NCBI RefSeq assembly: GCF_003625475.1
Contig: NZ_RAIQ01000003.1
Location: forward strand, 1-64,000
Reading direction: 5' to 3'
From: Butyrivibrio sp. X503
GTDB taxonomy: Bacteria > Bacillota > Clostridia > Lachnospirales > Lachnospiraceae
Length of the DNA stretch: 64,000 bases
The notes below the pieces were generated by a model, which searched no databases, had not been told where the DNA came from, and saw nothing but the letters and a program-made list of their open reading frames with translations. Below, in pieces: positions 26,425 to 34,737 of the stretch (the stretch's first letter is position 1; each line of letters begins with the position of its first letter). Made by a program: the position numbers and the translations under genes.

Positions 26425-27327
26425 CTATACGTACTTAAGATACGTTCTAAACATTTCAAATATCAATCTCAGATTGCCGCTAAACAAAAGCGTATATTCC
26501 GCGACAAAAAAGTAACCACATTCATCACAGAGCCCGGGTACATCGATACATCGCCCGCATACGGAAATCTTGCCGTTTTCAATAACCAGGCACTGATGAC
26601 ACGGTGTTGGAAAGCTGTTGTTTATCAAATACGGAAAGGCGCTCTTTAGATTAAATACCGGAACTTTTTCATCCATCATTTGGCCGATCACTTCGCAGCA
26701 TTTAGCCTTTTCCTCTTTTGACAGGGCAAGCTCTCTCGTATCCGGATACGGCGTGTGGAAGTTAAAAGAAACTGCTCGAACGTTCCTTGTATCTCTCGCC
26801 GCGTAGCAAACATCCCGGATAGCATCCTTGTTTATCTGATTAACCGCCATATAAAAGCAGATATTATCTGATGTAGCGTTGCTTATATTCTCCATGATCA
26901 CATCATAGGTATCTCCGCGAACTGCATTATGGCGCTCTTTGTCTCCATCAAGACTTAAAAGAATGAGATCGGCTTCCGGAAGATCTATCGGGAAAGTACC
27001 GTTGGTAACGACATTAACTATTAGAAATCCCATATTCTTCGCTTCATGCACCAGATCTTTTATCGTCTTATCTCCATCTCTCCATATAAACGTTTCACCG
27101 CCGCAGAAAAAGAGAATCCTAACGCCAAGGTCATATAGCTGCTGCATTTCGTCTTTTATCTGACTATACGGATGCATAACTCCGGTTATATTGTTGACTG
27201 AGCAGTGCTTGCAGCTCAAATTGCATTTATCGGTAATTATGACCGTCCCAAGAATCGGGTCTTTTTTCTTAAATACTACCGTCTTAACCCCAAACCACAA
27301 CAACGGTAAAAAAGATGTTATCTTCAT
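26425..27327 (-). CDS. Radical SAM protein with C-terminal Cys cluster
   Basis: A 300-residue radical SAM protein. The motif CNLSCKHC (Cx3Cx2C) follows GTVIITDK, and CGGETFIWRDGD is the glycine-rich strand. The C-terminus has CHQC, CGRC and CDEC pairs, resembling an auxiliary-cluster (SPASM-like) region. It lies 9 bp upstream of the HemN-like gene and 3 bp after the helical protein gene. No precursor peptide gene was found, so a peptide-modifying role is only a possibility. Confidence 0.82.
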   Translation of the reverse strand: MKITSFLPLLWFGVKTVVFKKKDPILGTVIITDKCNLSCKHCSVNNITGVMHPYSQIKDEMQQLYDLGVRILFFCGGETFIWRDGDKTIKDLVHEAKNMGFLIVNVVTNGTFPIDLPEADLILLSLDGDKERHNAVRGDTYDVIMENISNATSDNICFYMAVNQINKDAIRDVCYAARDTRNVRAVSFNFHTPYPDTRELALSKEEKAKCCEVIGQMMDEKVPVFNLKSAFPYLINNSFPTPCHQCLVIENGKISVCGRCIDVPGLCDECGYFFVAEYTLLFSGNLRLIFEMFRTYLKYV

Positions 27328-27330
27328 TAA

Positions 27331-28269
27331 TTACTTCCCCATAACATAATCTAAAACCTGTGCATCCATCGTTTCCCAATCCATATGATAAGACTTCTTT
27401 GCCTGCGGACTGACTTGTGCACGATCGTTATTTAAGTACGGTTGATACAAAACAGTCGTTGGAAGTGGCATCTCATACACGAGATTAAATACCTCAAACG
27501 GAGCTTTGTAATCATAGATACTTTTTCTCACAAACTGTCCTGCAAATACCCACTCCATATATCCGGGATCAAAAGTCTTATGCTTAGGTAGTTTAATCTT
27601 TTTAAAACACTCCTCTGTCAAATTATGCTTTGCAAATACAAGAATGCCATAGGCATACTGACAATGAAGCTTCATAAATCCTAATATATCCTGGCGAGAG
27701 TGGTAATCACATAAGACCTGCAGCTTTTCCGAAAGCATTTCGGCATCTTCCTTTAGAATTGCTAAAAAGCAAGCCGCATAGGCTCTATACCATATTGGTT
27801 GTTTAGATGCCACATACTTCTCCGCTTTAGCAATAACCTTTTGTTCGTCATACTTGCCCTTATACATAATACATTGCAAAAGAGCTGTCGCGTTCACAAA
27901 CATAGAAAGCCCATTATCAGACAATCTAAGGTCCTTAGGGAGTGCCCTGTATATCTCATCATATTCTGCGCAGCATAGATATGGAATTACTCTATACACC
28001 AAATAACAGTGATCATAACCACTTGAAAGCTGCCAAGATAACTCCCTTTTATTGTATGTGAAAAAAATTTGCTGCATCAGCGCATAATCTTTTTCCTTAG
28101 TCGCAGCTTTCAATTTATCCAACAACACTTCTTTATCCGGATAATAACCCACATGCCAAATATTTATTAAAAGTCTGTGATACTCACGAATATCCCCGCA
28201 TGCCTTTTCTAAAGCAGCTTGACGCCACTGATTCAATTTTTCCAAGTGCTCTTTTTCAAGTTCAATCAT
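27331..28269 (-). CDS. All-helical protein upstream of the radical SAM pair
   Basis: A 312-residue protein that is almost all alpha-helix with TPR-like spacing (ECFKKIKLPKHKTFDPGY and similar). No catalytic motif or signal peptide. It could belong to the Imm49-like group of helical immunity proteins, but this is low confidence. It is the first gene of the operon with both radical SAM genes (3-bp gap), which argues for a functional link to them. Confidence 0.6.
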   Translation of the reverse strand: MIELEKEHLEKLNQWRQAALEKACGDIREYHRLLINIWHVGYYPDKEVLLDKLKAATKEKDYALMQQIFFTYNKRELSWQLSSGYDHCYLVYRVIPYLCCAEYDEIYRALPKDLRLSDNGLSMFVNATALLQCIMYKGKYDEQKVIAKAEKYVASKQPIWYRAYAACFLAILKEDAEMLSEKLQVLCDYHSRQDILGFMKLHCQYAYGILVFAKHNLTEECFKKIKLPKHKTFDPGYMEWVFAGQFVRKSIYDYKAPFEVFNLVYEMPLPTTVLYQPYLNNDRAQVSPQAKKSYHMDWETMDAQVLDYVMGK

Positions 28270-28295
28270 TTTGTATTCTCCATTACAAACCGGGG

Positions 28296-28604
28296 CTAAG
28301 AATAAATATGTGCCATCAACAAATCGTCTTTTATATATGTTACGTTCTCATCGTTTTCAGACGCAATATACTCGTCGACCGGATCTCCAATTTTAATCCA
28401 CTGATCAGCCAAATAATCCAGTAATAATTGTATATTATCTATCCTTATATCTCTTGCGTCTGTAACATAGACTCCATCAATCTTCCAATATGCCTCTGCT
28501 ACTATTTCAGAGTATTGTATTTGTTCAATATCCGTCAGCCAGCTCCTCAATGTATCTACAGCCTGAACATCTGATGAAGCCTTTATAAAGCATTCTAATA
28601 CCAT
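28296..28604 (-). CDS. Small hypothetical protein, immunity-like
   Basis: A 102-residue acidic protein starting at ATG 28604 (a TTG at 28622 is possible). It has an Ile/Asp-rich two-layer pattern (YSEIVAEAYWKIDGVYVTDARD). No family recognised. It belongs to a row of four short orphans (28296-29809). Confidence 0.5.
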   Translation of the reverse strand: MVLECFIKASSDVQAVDTLRSWLTDIEQIQYSEIVAEAYWKIDGVYVTDARDIRIDNIQLLLDYLADQWIKIGDPVDEYIASENDENVTYIKDDLLMAHIYS

Positions 28605-28643
28605 ATATCTTTGCCTTTTCAAAATTGAAATTTTTTGATATAT

Positions 28644-29135
28644 CTACCTATAAAGCACGTATCCACGTGAATCCCCCGAATAAGAAAACAGCACGTCATA
28701 ACGGTTTGTAAAAATATAAAAAGCATCTATGAAACCATCAATTTCTCTCAGCACCTCAATGATTTCATCTATATATCCCTCGTATAGCCAGCCATCATCT
28801 AAAAGCAAAAAGCATTTTGTATCACAGTATGTTAATACACTTGCTTTCATTGAAGCCAGCATTTCATTCCATCCAAAATCCTCAGATACATAATCTACTT
28901 TACACAAACTTTTTCTCATCTTATTCCATGTGCCTTGAACTCTTACTGTAGAATTGGAATCATGATCAGTAAACGCATAATAGAATCTATTAATTACCGT
29001 TTGATACGCAGACTTTGAATACTCTCCAAATCTAGTTCTATCAATATGCTTTTCTTTTATAATTTCTTCAATTTCAACTCTGCTCCACGTTCTGACAGGT
29101 CTTTTCTTAAGAGTCTCTCTCCAGCTGTCTTCCAT
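28644..29135 (-). CDS. Hypothetical protein, DUF6756-like
   Basis: A 163-residue protein starting at 29135 with AGGTGACAAGT upstream. The C-terminal block EVLREIDGFIDAFYIFTNRYDVLFSYSGD resembles DUF6756-type proteins seen among immunity genes; the match is from memory. No membrane segment. No toxin gene lies beside it. Confidence 0.55.
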   Translation of the reverse strand: MEDSWRETLKKRPVRTWSRVEIEEIIKEKHIDRTRFGEYSKSAYQTVINRFYYAFTDHDSNSTVRVQGTWNKMRKSLCKVDYVSEDFGWNEMLASMKASVLTYCDTKCFLLLDDGWLYEGYIDEIIEVLREIDGFIDAFYIFTNRYDVLFSYSGDSRGYVLYR

Positions 29136-29158
29136 ACTTGTCACCTACAAACTTGTTT

Positions 29159-29545
29159 TTAATTTCTTACTCCGATTGCTTCAGTCATAGATTCGTTTAC
29201 AAAATAAGTATCAAATGATACAGCCATAACGTCATCCCAGCAATTATTTATACGTTCTCCTAAACATAAAACAAGTGGAAGTGACAATTCGTCCCAAACA
29301 ATATAGTATTTTTGCTCATCATCTAATAAAACTTCATCCTTATGTGAGTGCATCTCTACATCTTTTTTATTTGAAGCTATATCAAAAACCTTATTCATCA
29401 AATTCTCATCATCAACAATTACGTAGGTATTTAGAGCTGATAAGCATTCTTGAAGCAATTCATTTTCCATCCATCTAAGTCTTTGAGCTTTTATTCGTGC
29501 CTGTTCTTTTAGCCTCTCCATCTTTTGCTTATAAATATCATTCAT
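29159..29545 (-). CDS. Hypothetical protein, immunity-like
   Basis: A 128-residue acidic protein with a basic N-terminal helix (YKQKMERLKEQARIKAQRL) followed by a mixed domain (YYIVWDELSLPLVLCLGERI). Not recognised. It lies 24 bp upstream of the DUF6756-like gene and runs in the same direction. Confidence 0.5.
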   Translation of the reverse strand: MNDIYKQKMERLKEQARIKAQRLRWMENELLQECLSALNTYVIVDDENLMNKVFDIASNKKDVEMHSHKDEVLLDDEQKYYIVWDELSLPLVLCLGERINNCWDDVMAVSFDTYFVNESMTEAIGVRN

Positions 29546-29587
29546 ACCTGCTACGTCCTTATAATCGATTCAACTAATGTGAAATTA

Positions 29588-29809
29588 TCAAAATACAACT
29601 TTATCCTTTATCAATTCCTGAAGCTTCTTCATCTCACCTGAAGTAATAGTAACCCCTTTTCCATATTCAGTATGGTCCGCTGACCATGTTCGAATATCAT
29701 AAACAGGCTCTCTTTCATTCCAACTTATATAATTTAATTCTTTAGTCCAACCATTATTTGATTCTGAAATATTCCCGAGATGCTCATAAATATTATACTT
29801 TAGCTTCAT
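29588..29809 (-). CDS. YdbC/PC4-like ssDNA-binding protein
   Basis: A 73-residue protein of the YdbC type, the bacterial relative of transcriptional coactivator PC4. The signature is NGWTKELNYISWNEREPVYDIRTWS followed by GKGVTITSGEMKKLQELI. YdbC-like dimers bind single-stranded DNA. It is a full-length small domain with GGGGATTAAC upstream of the ATG. Confidence 0.85.
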   Translation of the reverse strand: MKLKYNIYEHLGNISESNNGWTKELNYISWNEREPVYDIRTWSADHTEYGKGVTITSGEMKKLQELIKDKVVF

Positions 29810-29903
29810 GTTAATCCCCTATAAATTGAAATTTGTTAATCTGGCATTTGCTCATTGATCTCATTAATTTGCCTCCACATAAAGGGCAATCCACAGAATC
29901 GTG

Positions 29904-30605
29904 TCATTTCATCCTCCAAGGTCTTTCTTTACCAAGCCATCCGCTTTTCTCCCAATACGATTTGTCTGCTTCACCGGACCCAAGATCTGCTTTCTGCATC
30001 ATACGCATCAGTGAAAACATGGCTTTAGTCTTTATACCTGCTTTTACGCGTTTTTTTCGGGAAAGCCTTTGCGCAATCCTTATTGTATCTTTTTCAATCT
30101 TCTGTTTTTTCTTTTTACTGACTCCGTCCCAATTCATGGCTTGTATGCAGATGCCATATTCAACGATACAGGGAATACCCCAATAGAAAAGTGCATCACT
30201 TACATCCTTTACTGCCTTCTTTGCTCCGCTTCCTGCTGCGGTTGATATGACAACTGCCTTTTTATTGAACATACACTTTCGCGGTCTATGTGACATCCAG
30301 TAATTGAATGTCAGATCTATGAAGTTCTTCATCGGGGCTGAGGCTCTCAGGCAATAAGTCGGAGTTGTGAATATCAGAATATCTGCCTCTTCAACTTCTT
30401 TCATTATCCTGTTTTTTTCTTCATAGAAAGGACATTTGGTATCATCCTCTATGCAGGTATAACATCCGAGGCAGAAATGATTCAGATCCTTCGGAAGAAA
30501 GAATTCAACTATATCTTTATCACTTCCGATCTTATTTGCCAGTAATCTCCCGATATTATATGTACTTCCTTTATGATTCTGACCGTTTATCATTACTATC
30601 TTCAT
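29904..30605 (-). CDS. Flavodoxin-family NAD(P)H-dependent FMN reductase
   Basis: A 233-residue flavodoxin-like protein. It has the FMN phosphate loop NGQNHKGSTYNIGRLL at the N-terminus, CLGCYTCIEDDTKCP (a Cys-rich insert typical of the iron-sulphur flavoprotein and FMN-reductase branch) and TPTYCLRASAPMKNFID. A basic C-terminal tail is present. It probably reduces quinones or FMN. The hairpin array at 30701-30998 lies upstream of its start. Confidence 0.88.
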   Translation of the reverse strand: MKIVMINGQNHKGSTYNIGRLLANKIGSDKDIVEFFLPKDLNHFCLGCYTCIEDDTKCPFYEEKNRIMKEVEEADILIFTTPTYCLRASAPMKNFIDLTFNYWMSHRPRKCMFNKKAVVISTAAGSGAKKAVKDVSDALFYWGIPCIVEYGICIQAMNWDGVSKKKKQKIEKDTIRIAQRLSRKKRVKAGIKTKAMFSLMRMMQKADLGSGEADKSYWEKSGWLGKERPWRMK

Positions 30606-30700
30606 TTCTCTTCTCTCTTATATATCCTGCTAAACTGTCTTATGTGCTTTTCCAATTTTTATGCGATTAACTTCTGATTAACTTGCTGTTGGCTTTTGTC

Positions 30701-30998
30701 CTGCCACTATGCTTATTCTTGCCATAGTAGCAGTTCAACTTTGAGGTTCTTCTCTGCTACTTTTGCATATTTCCTGAAAGTGGCAGTTTAAATGGAGACT
30801 GTTCTTCTGCCACTATCCTGTTTTATCTAATAGTAGCAGTCTATTTAAAGTCAATTATACTGCTACTATCTTCACTTTCTTGATAGAGGCAGAATCCGTA
30901 GCTAAAAATCAACTGCCACTATTCATCATTTTAAAATAGTAGCAGTATCTTAGTTCAAAAAAGCACTGCCACTTTGGGCAAAGCCTATATAATGGCAG
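30701..30998. repeat. Diverged hairpin array with strict 53-bp period
   Basis: Twelve 10-bp arms in six inverted pairs. Left arms (CTGCCACTAT type) start at 30701, 30754, 30807, 30860, 30913 and 30966; right arms (ATAGTAGCAG type) start 23 bp later. Arms are thus separated alternately by exactly 13 and exactly 20 bases, and both spacer kinds differ in sequence at every position of the array. Two arm types, CTGCTAC and CTGCCAC, alternate so that partners across the 20-nt segments stay complementary in three of five cases and nearly so in the other two. The surrounding 30606-31074 gap has no gene. A simple inverted repeat CTAATCC/GGATTAG follows at 31021-31041. Confidence 0.92.
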
Positions 30999-31074
30999 TA
31001 TATCTGCCTATTCTAGCGGGCTAATCCACTCAAAGGATTAGTCTATAAAACTGCAATTTACAATAAGCCATGAC

Positions 31075-31752
31075 TTAGGCGTAGCATTCAAATTCTTCCA
31101 ACTGACTTACAATCCTGTCTACAGCTACATCGATAAAATTCATCAGCATCTCAGAAGGAAAATACTTGTGACCGGAAACATCAATCTTTCCCTGAATGTT
31201 ATACTGGTTACCTACAAGATGTTCTCTCATTGTATTCTGATTATCGGCAGTTACATAATCTTCAAAATCTATCGTTTCCGCTTCGCCAAGCAATCTAAAA
31301 ATCTCTGCAGTGTTTGGGCTGTTTTGAAACATCCATTTGTTTAACGCCTGAGCTTCCGGATAATACTCCTCCTTGAAAACTTCATAACTCATGGATTTTA
31401 ACATATTCTTCTGAAGTACTCGCCAGATCATAAGGTCGTTCCAATAGTCTGTGAGATTGTGCACGCACATTCCCAATAAATACGCCTTTTTCTTGGAATT
31501 CATTTCATTTTTCACGTACTTGTTCCAAAAAGATTTTATATTAACAATCCATTGATCATAATCTTGCGTATCTCCCCACGGGCCGCAATTCTCGAAAAAA
31601 TGCGAATGTACCTTTTTCTCCAAATAAGATTCTGAAAAATATACTGAATCCGGCGCGACGGATCCAAGAATAAATTCAGCCTTGCCCTCATCAATCCCCA
31701 TGCGTTCAGCAAGTCTATACGCAACTTCCATATGCACCATCTGTCCGGCCAT
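31075..31752 (-). CDS. Zinc-dependent phospholipase C family protein
   Basis: A 225-residue protein of the Zn-dependent PLC/S1-P1 nuclease-like group (PF00882 type). The N-terminus has the His-containing helix MVHMEVAYRLAERMG, then GSVAPDSVYFSE and KKVHSHF, which hold metal-binding residues, and a later LGMCVHNLTDYWND helix. There is no signal peptide, unlike secreted phospholipases. The start has AAAAGGAAATG upstream. Confidence 0.82.
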   Translation of the reverse strand: MAGQMVHMEVAYRLAERMGIDEGKAEFILGSVAPDSVYFSESYLEKKVHSHFFENCGPWGDTQDYDQWIVNIKSFWNKYVKNEMNSKKKAYLLGMCVHNLTDYWNDLMIWRVLQKNMLKSMSYEVFKEEYYPEAQALNKWMFQNSPNTAEIFRLLGEAETIDFEDYVTADNQNTMREHLVGNQYNIQGKIDVSGHKYFPSEMLMNFIDVAVDRIVSQLEEFECYA

Positions 31753-31816
31753 CTTGTCATTTCCTTTTCCTTATTGTTATATTTGTCCTCGTCAATAAAA
31801 CTGCAATATAATTCCT

Positions 31817-32215
31817 CTACAAACATGCAAATGGAAGTAAATCTTTTATTCCCACCTTTACCAGCTTATTCTCATAATCATTAAGAATAACCTTAATATC
31901 CGGACAATACTCTATCAGCATTTGTCTGCAATTTCCGCATGGTGCTATGACTTTATTTGGAAAATCCTTATGAACCGCAACAATGGTGTCAAATTCCCGT
32001 TCTCCCGCAGAGATAGCTATTCCCATAGTGATATATTCCGCACATGAGCCATGTATCCCATCACAGTTCACACCCGAATAGACATTACCGTTTTTACACC
32101 TGATAGCAGCTCCCACCGTATGATTGTACTTTTTATCATCAAAATTGCTTTCCAATTTCGATAAAGCAATCTTTATCAATTCTTCGTCTTCTTTGTCTAT
32201 TTCATAGAAAGTCAT
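31817..32215 (-). CDS. Cytidine/blasticidin deaminase-like protein
   Basis: A 132-residue zinc deaminase. The zinc motif reads GSCAEYITMG (CAE instead of HAE, the form used by cytidine and blasticidin-S deaminases) and APCGNCRQML (PCxxC). It probably deaminates a cytosine nucleoside or analogue. GGGAGG precedes the ATG. It is in a run with GNAT and DUF1697 genes. Confidence 0.88.
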   Translation of the reverse strand: MTFYEIDKEDEELIKIALSKLESNFDDKKYNHTVGAAIRCKNGNVYSGVNCDGIHGSCAEYITMGIAISAGEREFDTIVAVHKDFPNKVIAPCGNCRQMLIEYCPDIKVILNDYENKLVKVGIKDLLPFACL

Positions 32216-32230
32216 ATTGGCCTCCCATTT

Positions 32231-32659
32231 CTATACTCGTTTGAATAAAACCGATACGTCATCCTTACTCAATCCGCATTTCCCATAGAATACTTCATTT
32301 GGTTCTATAGACATTAACTGCACTACAGAAATCCCCTTTTTCTTTAATTCATTTTCGAGTTCTTTTAGTAAACCTCTTCCAATACCATGTTTTTTGTATT
32401 GGGGAACAACAAAGAGTTCTGATACGTAAAAGAAATCCTCATCCGCATACGGATCTACATACCCAAGAAGCCCTCCTATTATTGCGTCTTCCTCTTCCGC
32501 AACCAAACCGATAGACTGATAATTACCTAATATAGCTTGTACTCTTTGAACAGCCCTCTCTGCGCTCCACTTTTCATTCCATGGTTCTTCTGAATATGCC
32601 TCAGACATTGCTCTTGCCAATTCCTCTATATCGGCTTCTTTATAAAACCTATATTGCAT
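32231..32659 (-). CDS. GNAT acetyltransferase
   Basis: A 142-residue GNAT: FVVPQYKKHGIGRGLLKELENELKKKG (acetyl-CoA loop) and VFYGKCGLSKDD near the end. The start at 32659 (MQYRFYKEADIEEL) has GGGAGG upstream; an earlier in-frame start would add 19 unrelated residues. Confidence 0.88.
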   Translation of the reverse strand: MQYRFYKEADIEELARAMSEAYSEEPWNEKWSAERAVQRVQAILGNYQSIGLVAEEEDAIIGGLLGYVDPYADEDFFYVSELFVVPQYKKHGIGRGLLKELENELKKKGISVVQLMSIEPNEVFYGKCGLSKDDVSVLFKRV

Positions 32660-32747
32660 TCCTAATAACCTCCCTATCTGTGTATAGCGGATTATCCTGC
32701 AATATAATCCCTCCACAAACTTGAATTTGTGCGATTAACTTCGAATT

Positions 32748-33275
32748 TTATTTGCAAACCTTCTTTACTGTATTTGCTGTTCTAATTGTTAATCTATCTG
32801 CAATTTCATTAGCTGCAGTTTTTTTCCACCAATTACATTTTTGATATTGCTGTCTATCAAAAGTCCAAAATATAACATTCTTATACTTTTGCACTTTTTC
32901 AAGTTCATCGGAAGGTGGTCCTACCATCTCATATATTTGCTCAGGTGTATCATCTGAAAGAATAAAAATTAAATTATCATATTTTTCTTTACTATTTGAA
33001 CCCCACCATTCAGGTGCATTAGACAAAATATCATTTAACACATCTGCTTCAACTACATATACTGGAATTCGAAGTTCAAATCTATTTAGAATCATATCTT
33101 CAATTCTATTCTTAAGATTATTGTCATCAGATAAAAATGTAACATTGCCACTATTCAAATATGTTGACACCTGCGTAAACCCTGCATTTTCAAGTTCCAA
33201 CTTCAAATCAGACATTCTAATTTTGTTTTTACCGCTAATATTTATACCACGAAGAAATGCTATATATTTTTTCAT
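32748..33275 (-). CDS. DUF1697 protein
   Basis: A 175-residue protein of the DUF1697 family: KKYIAFLRGINISGKNKIRMSDLK at the start, STYLNSGNVTFLS and NVIFWTFDRQQY near the end. The family is widespread and of unknown biochemical role. The start at 33275 has GGGGGA upstream. Confidence 0.92.
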   Translation of the reverse strand: MKKYIAFLRGINISGKNKIRMSDLKLELENAGFTQVSTYLNSGNVTFLSDDNNLKNRIEDMILNRFELRIPVYVVEADVLNDILSNAPEWWGSNSKEKYDNLIFILSDDTPEQIYEMVGPPSDELEKVQKYKNVIFWTFDRQQYQKCNWWKKTAANEIADRLTIRTANTVKKVCK

Positions 33276-33305
33276 TGAGTCCCCCATAACCATACAAATT
33301 CCGAT

Positions 33306-33803
33306 TTAACGTTTTATAATCATATTACATCTACCCCAAGACTCATCTTTATACTTGAATGCGTTAGGAGTAATCTGCCTTTCTGTAAAGCCGGCACCCT
33401 CATAGCATCTCTTGGCTCTTGCATTCTCCGGAAAGACATTAAGCTGTACGGCCAAAACCTCCGGATCTGTAAAGGCCTTGCAAACGGCTAGCCTGATCAT
33501 TTCTTTTCCGATTCCTTGACCACGAACAGATGCATCCACCATAACAAACTTAAACATCCCTTCATGAGTCTCGTGATTAAGTGAGTAGCAATAAAATCCA
33601 ACAACACGCCCTTCTTCATCTACCGCAGCGAAAGGACTGTCTCCAAATCTTTCTGCTATTTCTGACAGAAAGCACCTGAACTTTTCTTTTTCGATGGGAT
33701 ACGGGATCAGATTGGCGCACCACATCATATGTGTTCTTTCATCTGTGATCCATGTCTTGATCACGTCAAAATCTTTGTCGAGATTAAATGCTCTTATTTT
33801 CAT
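33306..33803 (-). CDS. GNAT acetyltransferase
   Basis: A 165-residue GNAT: MKIRAFNLDKDFDVIKTWI at the start, VDASVRGQGIGKEMIRLAVCKAF (acetyl-CoA loop) and NARAKRCYEGAGFTERQ. The start at 33803 has GAGGAAAAG upstream; the longer frame to 33899 gives a basic, unrelated extension. Confidence 0.9.
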   Translation of the reverse strand: MKIRAFNLDKDFDVIKTWITDERTHMMWCANLIPYPIEKEKFRCFLSEIAERFGDSPFAAVDEEGRVVGFYCYSLNHETHEGMFKFVMVDASVRGQGIGKEMIRLAVCKAFTDPEVLAVQLNVFPENARAKRCYEGAGFTERQITPNAFKYKDESWGRCNMIIKR

Positions 33804-33870
33804 TTTTCTTTTCCTCGTAAACCGGAATCCATCACTCCAGCCGCATATCAAACGCTTTTTTCGATACTGC

Positions 33871-34737
33871 TTATCCGTGACCCCGTCTTCCGAGTTCATT
33901 CTTCCTCACAACATATATGTACCTTGCCATCTTCTGCGCAAAAGAATCATAGCCTTCCGTGACGCAATCTGTTTGAAGCAAAAGAAGATCGAGCCAGTCC
34001 TTATTACCCTCTTTTTCAAAATCCTTTTGATACAAAAGCGCGGCATCTCTTTTCTTTTTGAGTAGTTCATAGGTTTCTGAAGTTATATCTTCAACCTCAT
34101 ATTGGATCCCGCAATTATCCAATGCCCTAGCCAAGACCGTGGTCTTCTCGTTATCCGTTTTGGGCATCACATCGCCCTCCTGATACCCCACAAACAGCAC
34201 GCCGTCTTTTTTAAGCCACCTCATTATTTGCAAAACAAACTTTTCCATATCAGGTGCAAAATACATCGAATCCATGGAAACAACCAAGTCGAATTGCTCC
34301 GCGGGATAGTCTGTCTCCCCGATCTTTCCTTGTTTGAAATCCGCTTTGGTTTGAAAAAGTTTCTTCGCGGTATCGATCGCACTTTCGGAATAATCAAATC
34401 CATGGATATACGCCCCGGTCTTATCCTGCAAATACCCAAGCATCTTTCCATTGCCGCATCCGACGTCGAGAATATGGACATCCTCTCCCTTAGGAATGTA
34501 TTTAAGAATTCTGTTTATCTGATTTATATCGCTAAATCCATCCTGCGAAAAATCCTGTCCAAAAGCTTCCCTGCAAAAGTTTTCAAAAGCCTTGGAGTTC
34601 TCTGTCATTTTGTAAAAGCTCTCATATTCGTTATAAAACAAAAGCTCATTATCATTAAGAATCTCAAGTGCCTTGTATTCAGAAGCATGAAAATCAAGCA
34701 GCGTCTGATCAAGGTCAAATAGAAAGTTGCGATGCAT
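33871..34737 (-). CDS. Chimera: HAD N-terminal stub fused to SAM methyltransferase
   Basis: A 288-residue frame. Residues 1-25 are the start of a YjjG-like HAD phosphatase (NFLFDLDQTLLDFHASEYKA, with the DxDxT motif). From about residue 30 on it is a class I methyltransferase: VHILDVGCGNGKMLGYL (SAM motif I), GFDYSESAIDTA and LVVSMDSMYFAPD. The rest of the HAD domain is missing, so an internal deletion appears to have joined two genes in frame. The start at 34737 has GGAGGGAGTTA upstream and overlaps the upstream gene by 23 bp. The methyltransferase part looks complete and may be active. Confidence 0.78.
   Translation of the reverse strand: MHRNFLFDLDQTLLDFHASEYKALEILNDNELLFYNEYESFYKMTENSKAFENFCREAFGQDFSQDGFSDINQINRILKYIPKGEDVHILDVGCGNGKMLGYLQDKTGAYIHGFDYSESAIDTAKKLFQTKADFKQGKIGETDYPAEQFDLVVSMDSMYFAPDMEKFVLQIMRWLKKDGVLFVGYQEGDVMPKTDNEKTTVLARALDNCGIQYEVEDITSETYELLKKKRDAALLYQKDFEKEGNKDWLDLLLLQTDCVTEGYDSFAQKMARYIYVVRKNELGRRGHG

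Noticed and set aside
30701-30998. CRISPR array
   Set aside because: Repeats are 10 bp and alternate in orientation, segments are 13 and 20 nt, and no cas gene is in the window.
34102-34722. 206-residue plus-strand frame
   Set aside because: Antisense to the methyltransferase chimera, which has clear SAM motifs and a ribosome site.
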